From positions 126,355,784 through 126,419,783 of the forward strand of contig NC_072893.1 of NCBI RefSeq assembly GCF_027943255.1: a stretch of 64,000 nucleotides of DNA. Direction: 5' to 3'. Both the position numbers and the translations under genes were made by a program. Each line of letters starts with the position of its first letter. Within the stretch, counting starts at the first letter, position 1. This DNA is from Anastrepha obliqua (taxonomy: Eukaryota > Arthropoda > Insecta > Diptera > Tephritidae). Shown here piece by piece: positions 41,701 through 53,700 of this stretch. A model generated the notes under the pieces. That model worked only from the letters and a program-made list of their open reading frames with translations, was not told the DNA's origin and searched no databases.

Positions 41701-44700
41701 TTTAGATGAATAAATAATCCACAAAACTTGTTTGTATTAACAGGGAATTTTGGAATTTTATTCAATTTATCTCTCTTAAGTTGTAAATAAGTACGAAAAT
41801 TTTACATTTAGATTTTATTTGTATTGCCATGAAACAATTACAAATATCAGTGACTAAAAATTGAAATACGTAATAAAATATAAATAAAAATAAAATTAAA
41901 AATACAAATACAAATAAATTAAAATTAAAATTAAAATAAAATTACAATTAAAATTCAAATTAAAGTTAAGAGTAAAAATAAAAAGGAAAATCCTATCTAA
42001 ATTATAAGTACAATTTAAAGCACAATTAAAGCTAAGTCAAATTGAAAATTCAAAGTAAAATTGAATTTCAGATTAAACTTATAATAAAACTAAATTTAAA
42101 CTTAAATCAAAAATTAAAAAGGACATTGAAACTAAAGCTTTAAAATTCTAAAATCAAACTAAATTAAATAAACAAATATATATTGAGACTAAAATTTATA
42201 TTAAAAATATAAATAAAATTAAAATTAAAGAACTTAAAATTAAAATAAGAACTAAATTTTATTTAACAATAAACCGATTTTTTTCCAAATTAAAATTAAA
42301 AAAAAATTAAAAACTAGTTTCCCTAAAATCAAAATTTAAAGTAGAATTCAAGAAAAACAAAACGAACAGAAATCAAAATTAAAATTTAAGTTTCTAAAAT
42401 CCAAATTAAACTGACTTTAAAATTGCTATGAGAGTAAAATTAAAATTTTCATTAAACATATAAATAAAATAAAATCAAAGTTAAAATTAATATTAAAATT
42501 AAAACTGAATTTAAAACCAAAACCAAAATTTAAATTTAAATCAGAACAAAATTAAAATAAAAATTATTTTTTAATATTAATATTAAAAATAAAATCAAAA
42601 CTAAAACTTAATTTAAAATTAAAGTCAAGATTGAATTTGAGATTAAAATTAAAATTAAATTTAAAAAGTCAAAGCTAAAATTGTATTACAAATTAAAAAT
42701 TAAACTAATAGCCGAATGGGTTGGTGCGTGATTACCATGCGGAATTCACAGAGAAATCGTTGGTTCGAATCTCGGTGAAAGCAAAATTAATAAAAACGTT
42801 TTTCTAATAGCGGTCGCCCCTCGGCAGGCAATGGCAAACCTCCGAGTGTATTTCTGCCATGAAAAAACTCCTCATAAAAATATCTGCCGTTCGGAGTCGG
42901 CTTGAAATTGTAGGTCCCTCCATTTGTGGAACAACATCAACACGCACACCAAAAATAGGAGGAGGAGCTCGGCCAAACACCCAAAAAAGGGTGTATGTGC
43001 CAATTATATATATAATATTTTTATATATTTAAGTGAATATTTATTTTAAATTTAGGTAGAAATAAAATTAAACTTAAAATTAACATTAAAAATAATATTG
43101 AAATTAAAAGTACAATAAAATTTCATATTAAAACTAAAACTTAAGTCAAAACTAAAATTAAACTTTCAAGAGTGAAACTAAACTTTCCGAAGTGAAATTG
43201 ACTTAAAATTATTATTGAAAATATTATTAAAATTATAAGTAAAATTTAAGTAGAAATTTTTAACTAAAATTAGAATTAAAATGCTATTAAAAATAAATTA
43301 TTTTTAAAATTTAAATTTATTAATATTAAATTAAATTTAATACGTATTTAAATATGTAAAAATATTATTTAAATATAAATAATTAAGTATTATTATAAAT
43401 ATAAATTTAAATATTAAAATTAATTTTTTATTCTTAGAAAAAATTTAAAATTAATTTTAATATTTACTTAAATGTATAAAAATATTATATATATAATTGG
43501 CACGTACACCCTTTTTTGGGTGTTTGGCCGAGCTCCTCCTCCTATTTGTGGTGTGCGTGTTGATGTTGTTCCACAAATGGAGGGACCTACAGTTTCAAGC
43601 CGACTCCGAACGGCAGAAATTTTTATGAGGAGTTTTTTCATGGCAGAAATACACTCGGAGGTTTGCCATTGTCTGCCGAGGGGCGACCGCCATTAGAAAA
43701 ATATTATTATTTTGCTTTCACCGAGATTCGAACCAACGTTATATCTATGAATTCCGAATGGTAATCACGCACCAACCCATTCGGCTACGGCGGCCGCCAT
43801 ATAAATATATAAAAATATATCTTTAATATAAAATTAATATTCAAACTACTTTTTTTTATTCTCAATAAATGGTAAAATTAATTTTAATTTTTACTATATG
43901 TAATTTTTTTTAACAAAAATATTATCTTAATACATAAAATTAAATATTATTAAATATTCTTTTTAAAGTAAAAATGAACGTTAAAATTTATATCAAAATT
44001 TAAAATAAAATAAAACATTTAAATACTAAAATAATTTTAATTTTTAATAAATACACTTTTTTAACAAAAACTTTATTTTAAAACATAAAACTAAATATTA
44101 AAATTCATTCTAAAGTAAAATATGAAAACCAAAATTTATATCAAAATTTAAAATAAAATTAAAACAGAAATTAAAATCAAATCAGAACTTTTAAAGCACA
44201 TTAAAATCAAAATCAAAATCAAAAACGAAGTACTCCTAAGTTCACCTCATCTGTCTTCCATTTTAGATCTGGTTGGATGGCATACGAAAAATCACACATA
44301 ATGTTAAAGCGAATAATATTTGTCCGATGATGTGTTTGAAAAAACAGTAAGTCTCAAAGGAAGCAATTATTTTAACCATTTTTACAAATACAAGCATGAA
44401 ATTAAATTTGTTTGTGTTAAAAATGCATGAGCAGCACTTTTCAATGATTTTTGTTAGCACTAAAAATTTACTTCTTCGCTTTTATTTTGTGCTGTTCTAA
44501 AAAATGTTGTGTCTCAAAATTTCTTACTATAAATCCTACCTGTTCCTGTGTCGTCTTTTTATAAATAAAAACGCTTTATTGTTCCTATCTACTCACATAC
44601 TCAGAGAATGTATGTTCTGCACTTCATGTTATCTCTTTCGTACACCTTATTTTTACTATGTATTACGTGTTTGTCTCTTTCCATTATTTTTATATTTTTA

Positions 44701-47700
44701 AAAATGCATTATATTCTCTTATTCGGTCGGTTTCATGTTTCTTTACCCATTCAATTAACTTATTTTCTTCGAATTTCTTTTACTTTGCATGTCTGCACAC
44801 TTTTTTCGCACACTTTAAATAAAAAAATTTCATAAATTACAACAAAAAAATTAAATCAGCGCTGGCAAGAAGGGTTACGTTATATAACCCACAATAATAA
44901 GGCTACTAATGTGTGCCCGAGAACAAATCTCATGAAACAGTAAGTACAAAAAGTAGTGAAGCCAGACAACCACAGATATTTACAATAGAATTCAACGAAA
45001 TTTTTGATAAAGTATGGGACATGAGGTAAGTACGCGCAAATTAAATTGAGGATTTACCAAAAAATGTGATATATTTTTTAATGATAAGCGAGGCGTTCGA
45101 TAGCAGCTGGCAATGCCTTTTATTAAAATTTTCAGAGTCCTTTTAGCCCACCCACGTAACTTTATGCTTCTTGGAACTTTGAAGATTATAAAGTACAACG
45201 GCACAAATTCGCTACTGCTTAAGAAGCGCTAATCCTAAGCTGGCAGTACCTATGAGCGACTATTTCTATGCTTCTCTCAACAAAGTATTTTCCGCCTATC
45301 TTCTGTAATCTTTTGAGATTTCGATTTTAACGTCATTCACCCTCGGTTTCCCGTCATACGCTACCTAAAATATTAACGATAGAGAGTAACAAATACTTGA
45401 GGAAAACCAAATAGTTGCAGCTGCGCAAATCCACATTATAAACTGAGAAAGAAAACAAGCACCACTCGCATTATAGGGGGAGCATGTCAAGGGCCGCTTT
45501 GTACGAGTAATTGTTTTTTATGTTTTTTTTTGTCTTCTTTTTCGCCTTTGTATGACTTGTGTCAACAAGTTGCAGTGCATGTGGGAATTGCATTTTTCAA
45601 AATGTGGATTAAATCAGAATAAATAGCATGAAATGCATGCAGATGAAGGAATCGGATTAAAAAAAGGTGTATCCTATATGTACATAAATAAAAAAAATAA
45701 AGAGTTAGTACGAGAGTCGTTTGAAAAGTACATGCAAAGTCAGTGAGATGGCACTACTGGCACGTATCGGGGTTATGTTTAGTTAGTAGCATCTCTCGAC
45801 AGAACACACGCCAAGTTTCAGCCAGATCGGTATATTTCTTTGTGTTTGGCATTCGTTTGAAGCGCGGAAGTCGATTGATTCTTAAAAAAGTCATTTTCTA
45901 TCACGACAAGTTCTTTCATCTCACGCCTCAGCAGTTGTAGTCGCAAAACTCCTTTTCCACAAACTTGGCTCCCTCGATTTCCTGGGACTACTATTTTTTC
46001 CTCAATTTGAAGAAATGGGTGGCGGAAAAAAGATTTTATTCAAACGAGCAGATGATTGCAGAAACAAATGGCAATTTGTGAGACTAAAACAAATCCTGTT
46101 ATTCAAAAGGGATCCACAAGAAAAAATAGTTAGCGTTGGACGAAGTGTATAAGTCTAAAAGAGAATAATAGTGTCGAGAAATAAAAAAAGGTTTCCCCCT
46201 GACAACTAAGTAGTTTTAAGTTTTGCACGGACTTTTCAAAAATCCCTCGTAATTCGAAGTAAGAAGGAGCTGAATGGACTGAGAAGACTAGGCACAGGGT
46301 TTTTCATTGAGAGCTTTTGAAATGTGAAATTGAATAAAACAAATCGTTCAAGCATATGCTCACATATTTTCTAAATTTGTATGCAATCGATGAGATTTTG
46401 GGTGATATTTCGAGTAAATAACGGCCACCTCGGTTCAGCCAGTCTTCAAAATTTTAGTTACCATAGTTTGATATCGGTTGCCGTTGAGAGTGAACTTTGT
46501 ACCTCTTCGAAAAAATAAGACCAATGACACCACTGGATCGAAATTCACACCTAAAACTGACTCTTTTGAAGTGTAGAGAAACCTGATGGATCTTCCGGGG
46601 GGTTTTCATTCGACAGCTTTGCTTATTTGCGAAGCAACTTAATAAGAAATTAGGCGACAGTACACTTGAATACCTTTTTCATTAGGTTGTTCGGAAAGTA
46701 ATTTCGTTTTTTTGTGGATATATCGAGCATCGAGGTTAAACCCAGGCCATTCAGGTGGTCATAAACAGTTGAATACGATAAATTTAACCTCTCACCGATC
46801 TCACGTGTTGTTATTCACCGGATTGCATCAACTAATGGCTTTATCGCGTCTTTATCAGCTTCAACCGGCCTTCCAGAACGTGGTACATCTTCAACATCAA
46901 AATTGCCGGATCGAAATTTTGCAAACCAGTTCTGGCTCTGGCGTATTGTCAACACATCTTCTCCATACACATCGGTTAATTTCTTTCTGGCTTGAACAGC
47001 ACTTTTACCTTTTCTATAGTAAAAAAGAGAAATATGACGAAAATGCTGATTATTGCTCTTCATATTGAAAAGGGCACCGACCAAAAACTACTGCATAAAT
47101 TAATTGAACTTATTCACACACAGCTATATCAGCTGTCAAAACATATAATGACAATGCAACTTAAGTGTGAAGTTAGCTGTGAAAAAATACAATTAAATCC
47201 TCTGTCGGGAAAAACCAAAATCACTTTCGGAACAACCCAATATTTTTCTACTTTTTTTTTTTATCAAGTGTCAAGGCGAAATAAGTACACCTGTCAAATT
47301 TGAAAATTGCAGCCTTCCCAAGTTGGTCGCTACATACCGTAAAAATTAGAGCGCACCTACAACAGATCCCTTTGCAAGAATGTCTATGCCAAAGCACAGC
47401 TAAGCAGATGATAGACAAAATGCAACTGTCGAATGTCATATCCTTTAGCGTACCATCTGTCGGGGTGCTTTGCTGCCACACAAACTTACACAAGTTGTTT
47501 ATTATCAGCAGCAGTAAAATAATAATAAAAGCAGCACTGCGCGCACAGAGATTCAAACAGTGCCCGTGACTATTCAAACAACGCGATATTTTGCATAAAT
47601 AAACATTTTTCTGCTGCTGCGCAAGCGAGGCTGCTCCACGGCCGCAATTCTAAGCCAACAAGACGGCAAGGATTTGTTTTTATTGCATTAACAGTGTAAT

Positions 47701-50700
47701 TTTTTGTTTGTATGCTTGTATTTTTTATGCGTTTGCTGTATCACAGAAAATCTCGTCGCTTCTCCATGTCTTGCCTGTGCTGCTTATTACATTGCTAGCG
47801 TATCCGCTCACAGCCTTACCGGTATCATCTCTTCGGAGCCCTTGAGCATTTTCTTGTTATTGGCAGCAACGCGTTGAGTGGCATATTTCTCCTTCAGGCC
47901 ATATTGTGCACGCTTACTGAAATGATGCTCGAGTGCTTGCAGGCAATCTGCGAAAGAGTTACGCATACAACTAATAAATGACTTCTGTAGGCAGAGGGCT
48001 TGGTGAATATTTATGATTGCAGTAAAATACATAAATGCGGCGTGCGTAATGAGGTGTAGACGATGATGGTGTGAGGCAACGAGTGTGAGAGTTAAGAGTG
48101 AGAGCGTAAAACTTTTTGAGAAGAAAATATTATATTAGAAAAAACATGTGCTTGCTTGAATTAGATTGATTTATTGGTTGCTTATATGCGATAGCAGTCA
48201 AAAATCGAGGTCATTGTACGTAAAGGTGATGAGAATTTTCCAAATGAAAATTAAACCGTAACGAGAAGAAAGTATTGTAATCTTTTTAATCAAAGTATTG
48301 GCACTCATTGTAGAGCGCAAAAAATATCCCAAAGATGCGTTGCGTGCCTTGGATAAGTCAGTTAATGCAATTTGCAGTATAACTAGCGACAAGAGGCCGA
48401 TATTATATTTGTGGCCTATTCTCAGGAATTCTCACTCCTAACGGGTACCTCTATTAGCCGGACATTTCCCTCGAGCGCACATTTTCTTCTATACCAAATC
48501 TTATGTATCGGAAGAAGTTATCGTCTTTTGAGTGGGCACTTCTCTTGGACGGGCAGAAGACAAAGGAGGTCTTACTGTATTTGATTGGTTAGGCACATTT
48601 GTTTGTCCAAGAGAGGCCCCACTCGAATGGGAATTCAAAATACGTCCCTTGTGATACCTTTTCAAGTATAAAAGGGAGAAAGACAGGAAAGTTAGAATGG
48701 GGATGAAGATAACGTGCGTTTGAAGGTTATGAAGAAATCCAAATAGCGACTAATTAGGATTGTATTAACCGCTTCATACTACTGATAAAATTCATCAAGT
48801 GAGAGGCCAAAAACAAACTTTTTTATGCACTGAGATAAATTTGTCAAGGAATAAAGAATAAGAAGTTTTTTCGCCAATAACAACAAACACAGTGGTATTG
48901 ATCTGAAACTGAGGAAAGGATCATGCGCTGCGTCAAGTAGAAAAAAATTTAGGTAGTTAAGACTGCCGTTAAACCAGATTGAGTTTTTGGCTGAGCTAAT
49001 CATCCCATAGAGCGAAACTGTGTTTATATTATCCAAGTTCTAGTGGGAGCAGTTCTCCGGAGACTCGAAATTGGAGGACTCGCACAGGATGAATTTAATG
49101 TACTCTACCTTCCTTCTACTCCACAGATCCTGCAGAAATCGTTACTCTACACCAAACGCTCATATGACCTGTAGTCCAGTTGTCGTTCATTAGAAATCGT
49201 TTATTCGTTTTGAGAATTCTAATTGCTCTCTTAGCGCATTACACTGCAAGTATTCTGTTTAAATTACCTGCAGTAAGTCGGTACTTTAGCTTTCTTCTAA
49301 ATTTGTGAAAGCAAGAAACCCTGCACTGCTTATAGCTTAAACCCCAAGTCCTGTCTCAAGCAGTTTTCTCGTGCACTCGCGACAGTTGGATGACGTGCTG
49401 TCGAAGAGATTTTAGAGATTTTGCACATGGAAAATTACCCAACTAACAACTACTGAACGACACATTTTTTGTGCAAAACGAGCATTTACATTTACCTGAA
49501 GATCTTGTTTCCCCTTTTTGTTATTTTCCACCACTTTGACAACCATTTAACCTAATTTCCGTTTACTATTTGTCCTGCCATTTCAACCGACTGTAAGTAA
49601 ATAAAAGCTACATAAGCGCGTATGTGTTAACCTATTCATATGGAAAAAGTTAACCAGCAGGAAATAGCAGACATTCACCCACGTACATACATACACAAAA
49701 CTACATGCAGCTGAAATATGTGCCTCGCTACTTTGCCCCTCGCTCTGTTGTTTAGAAACGTGCACAATTTGTTGTGCCACAGGAAATTGACCAGTACATG
49801 CAACCATTTCTTACTTGTGTCAGTATGTGTGGCCAACACAGCAATTTGTTTGAGTAGTCAATAAATTATAAACTAATTATTTGCAATTACTTGTGTAAGC
49901 GGCGAGGAGCGCAGGGAAGTCTTTAAAATTAAGTTCAATGGAAACGGTACAAATGAATGAAATAATGAAATGGTTTGCATTGCCAAGCATTCCATTGCTT
50001 AGACCAGCTGAAGAGAGAAATCGATTGTGGTGAATGGAAGAAACGTATTTCTTAAATTCTTTTTTATGCAAACTTAGCGCCAAAGTTCAGCTCAGATTTT
50101 TACAAACAGCTATGTTTAGTTTGGGGTGAAGCGAGCGCTTTTTACTGGGACAGGTAATGTAATCTGCTCAAAATCCTTTGCCCCATTTTCGATCACGTAT
50201 GTAGTTGAGAGCACTTCCACGTAATACTAAATTCTTCATCGTGCCTTTTCATGCTTAAGAGATTTTTATACAATAGAGATATAAATGAATGGATGAGTCA
50301 AAGCATTCAATACCTTCTTCTTTATTAGTTTGAGGTAAGTCTTTTGAAGTGCACGCACCAAAACTCTTTAAACGCAGAGGAGGTTATATCAGGAATGTGT
50401 TCGATAGCAATAAATGATTTCACAAATCGCAAGTAGAGGACGTAGGATCCAAAAAAAAGTTATTATATTATAGTTTTAAGTGATAGGTAATAAAGCGAGT
50501 AGATAAAAGGCCTAGTTCCAATATGAACAGAGAATAATGGGGTTGAGATTAAGCGCCAATTTGTGAAAGTAAAAGAAGCCTGGTTGGGTGAAGCATTGAC
50601 GCTGCGAAGAAGGCAAAGAGTTATGACATTTTATGTGAGTAATGGTTTCCTCTCATACGAAATGCCTGTATGGGAAAAACAACAACAAATACACAGCCGC

Positions 50701-53700
50701 TTATGAGCGTTCTATTGTACTGTTGTGGTTGTAAGTGTATTATGTTAATATTAATTTTGGACGAAAATATAATAAAAACTGGAGCATTCAAGGAACTGGA
50801 AAAACATTTTTAACTTTATTTATTTTAGCATAATTTATTAAGCGTAAAAAATTTAAATGGAAAGTAAAGAATCAAAGTTTAATTACAAGTTTTTATCGGC
50901 TCTTTCACCTTACCTGTATATAGGTGACCACCACAATCAAATTTTAAAAAAGTACAGAAAAGGCTATTGTGACATCTTTAGAAAATATGTTGAACGAAAA
51001 AAATCAACTAATTCAACTGTTAAAACATTTTACGAGTTCTATAAAGAAAACTTAATATGAAAAATTTCTTGCGATATAAAAAAACATTTTATGTATGGTG
51101 GTGCGAAGCCCACTGGGAAATGCTAGTTTTTTTATAAATTTTTTTATAAACATTTTTGGTAAATTGTTTTATAAATTTCTTGTTTTTTTTTGAATAGGTT
51201 TTTTAACAAAAAACATTAAAAGAAATATTTTTAGACAAACTCGATTTAAAAACAATTCGTGAATAGTCCGTTATTTTAGGCGCACTTCTTTGCATAGTTT
51301 TTTAGAACAACTTTTGATACAAACATTTTTACGAGTATATTACATTTTTGAGCATCGGCAAGAATTTTTCGCGCCTTCCTTGCTCCCACCGCGGTAAGTA
51401 CAGAAATCCTTCTGACTGGTAAGTACTTAATACCCACATATGTATGTATGTAAATATGTTTGACTCCATAAATCTGCATAACGTAATATTAAAGGCGTTT
51501 TTTCTTTATCTGCCGATACTAACTCAAATACAGGCATTTGTTCCTTTTGTGTTTTTTGTATCCACCCACTAACAAAATTTTAATGTATTTTATATATACA
51601 TTTATATGTATATCGAATTCTAACCGCCCTATTACATTCATTCCCGTCTAGTTGGATGCGCTTATCTTTCTCCGTGGAAAAGGGTGGCAAGATACCCATC
51701 AAAGTGGTGGCGAAAACTTTTGCTTCTGGTAAAACAGAAAAGTTGGTGTATCAGTGCTTCAAGGAAGTCGGACTACCGGACGATAAAAGCGCCACCATGA
51801 CCAAAGAAGAGTTCACATTTGACAAATTCTATGCGCTATACCACAAGGTGTGCCCACGCAATGACATCGAGGAGCTCTTCACTTCCATGTAAGTCACAGT
51901 GCAACGTAGTAAGCTGAGAATTAGGTCACGTTGGCATTTAATACACTCCACACATACACACCTATACCTACACATGTATTATCCAATATATTTCTATAAA
52001 TATATATATATATTGTTTTGGCTGGTAATGTGTTGAATGTGAAAACAATATGCATGTATGTCTGTGTGTAATGAATGATGCCACGAGGCGCAGCTGGTCA
52101 TCGTCGTCCAACACACTGCTGGCCGACGTCGCCTATTATTATTTTATTTACTTTCTGGTATTTTATTTGTGTAAACAATATTTGTTTTTCTACATTTTGT
52201 TTGTATTTATTTTGTTTATGTCTCCACCTACACTCCCAACAGCACCAAGGGCAAATCGGAAGTAATTTCGATGGTGCAGTTCGTACAGTTCATGAATGAA
52301 AAGCAACGTGATCCACGTATGAATGAAATTTTATATCCCCTCTATGATGAGAAACGTTGTACGGAGATCATCAACGATTACGAATTGGACGAGGAGAAGA
52401 AAAAGGCTGGTACGTTGGCTTGCCATACTGGCTTACATACATTTTTAAGAACCCTCGCAGACTTAACTGACGCTTCAACTTTTTTATGCACAGGTCAATT
52501 GTCTATGGATGGCTTTAAGCGCTATCTCATGTCCGATGAGAACGCGCCTGTATTTTTGGATCGTTTGGAAATGTATATGGAAATGGATCATCCATTGGCT
52601 CACTACTACATCAACAGCTCACATAATACTTATTTGTCGGGTCGTCAGATTGGTGGTAAAAGTTCAGTGGAAATGTATCGGCAGACACTACTGGCGGGAT
52701 GTAGGTGAGTTGAGTGGAAATTTTAAGAATTTTTTTGAAAGTACATACATATATGTATGCTTACCGAGTCATACGCCGCTACATAGTTATTAGTAGTGTT
52801 AGGAATGACTCCCAATAAAACATGCAATGAGCTCCGGAAACAATGAGCACTTGACCTATAACTGTAATGGAAGTTTCGCCAGAGTTGACATAGTTATTCA
52901 GCAATCAGCCAAGCGTACCCTTCTAAAGATGACTAGGGAGAGTTTGGTAAAGCGAACATTATTTCACCAAAAATATGGATACTTACAGCTCCTCGATTGC
53001 ATGATTTTCTAGAGAGATATCATAAAGTTTATCGGTTGAATAAAAGTTTAAGATTGAACTGTAAACCTCTACCCTTAAGGGGAAACTCTAGGAGTAATGC
53101 ATACCTTCCACTGTTGCACCATCATCATCATATTGGCAGTATAGTCCTCTACAACATGGCCCATTGTTTTCTATATTCCGCTATCGCCCTATTTTGTGGC
53201 CTTAAAACCAATGGGAGCTAAGCTTTTCATAGCATCAACGGAGAACTCCGAGGTGAAGAGCTAAGCTACGGAAATCAAGCAGCAAACAAGCACCACACTA
53301 TGGGACTAAGCCGAACAAAGCTTTTACTGAGGGGGCACAATTAGAAGGGGCTCAAACAATATGTCAACCTCCTTACAGCCAAACTGAGAATGCTCACAGG
53401 CATTCTTTCCACTCCGATGCCATATCGACAGGAAGAAATAAGTATCTAGTCCTCGGAAAAGAAGTACATACGATCAGCCCAGTACACTACCGTCTCAGAA
53501 TGGGAGGGATACCTAAGTAGAATAGACACAGAGAGGGTTGAGGGAGCATTCCGGAATGACTCGGGTTTTTCTCGACGAAAGACTGCCGACCCAGTACCTC
53601 TGCCCTATCTAGTGCATCGTACCTTACTCTAGGATTGAGTGAGTGCTGACAACTTAGGTGTCTAGCGCCTGTAGCATAATACTGTAAGGAATAGAACTCG

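Larger units (their letters stand above)
36706..41750 (-). mobile_element. I-factor-like non-LTR retrotransposon, nearly full length but degraded, antisense in norpA intron 3
   Basis: Running right to left it has a first ORF with three cysteine knuckles, then an AP-type endonuclease, reverse transcriptase and RNase H. It ends at a TAA-type tail (about 36736-36707, ATAATAATAATAATATTTAT on the minus strand). That order and the TAA tail are hallmarks of the I clade. The 5' boundary is uncertain, near 41725-41760. Several stops and frameshifts break both ORFs, so it is inactive. Confidence 0.88.
41830..44240. repeat. Degenerate AAAATTAAAATT tract of about 2.4 kb
   Basis: It is almost wholly (A)n(T)n with AAAATTAAAATT, AAATTTAAA and AAATCAAAATC runs and no clear fixed period. 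SINE copies sit at 42709-43014 and 43486-43798. It lies between the LINE and the alternative exons 4. No coding potential. Confidence 0.85.
32078..44266 (+). other. norpA: norpA intron 3 (12.2 kb)
   Basis: Phase 0. No host coding sequence was recognised. It holds an RTE-like relic (32885-33345), a TIR element (35770-36502), an I-factor-like LINE (about 36706-41750, antisense), an AAAATT-type tract (41830-44240) and two opposed SINEs. The stretch 33.35-35.77 kb shows nothing beyond short unsupported ORFs and a CA run near 35240. Confidence 0.85.
44940..51651 (+). other. norpA: norpA intron before exon 5 (6.7 kb)
   Basis: It contains three transposon remnants (45711-46249, about 46300-46570 and 46685-47240). 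From 47.24 to 51.65 kb no coding exon was recognised. A 67-codon frame at 50857-51060 has no recognised domain. It ends in CCCGTCTAG. Confidence 0.8.

Noticed and set aside
42760..42780. tRNA gene suggested by a perfect B-box
   Set aside because: No cloverleaf pairing around it; it is the head of a SINE that recurs in the window.
46070..46160. Frame starting KWQFVRLKQ as a further exon 4 variant
   Set aside because: It lacks THN and CP blocks and a CA|GT end, and lies in a deleted mariner.
50857..51060. 67-codon frame in the intron before exon 5
   Set aside because: No domain recognised and no splice sites of suitable phase for norpA; left unannotated.
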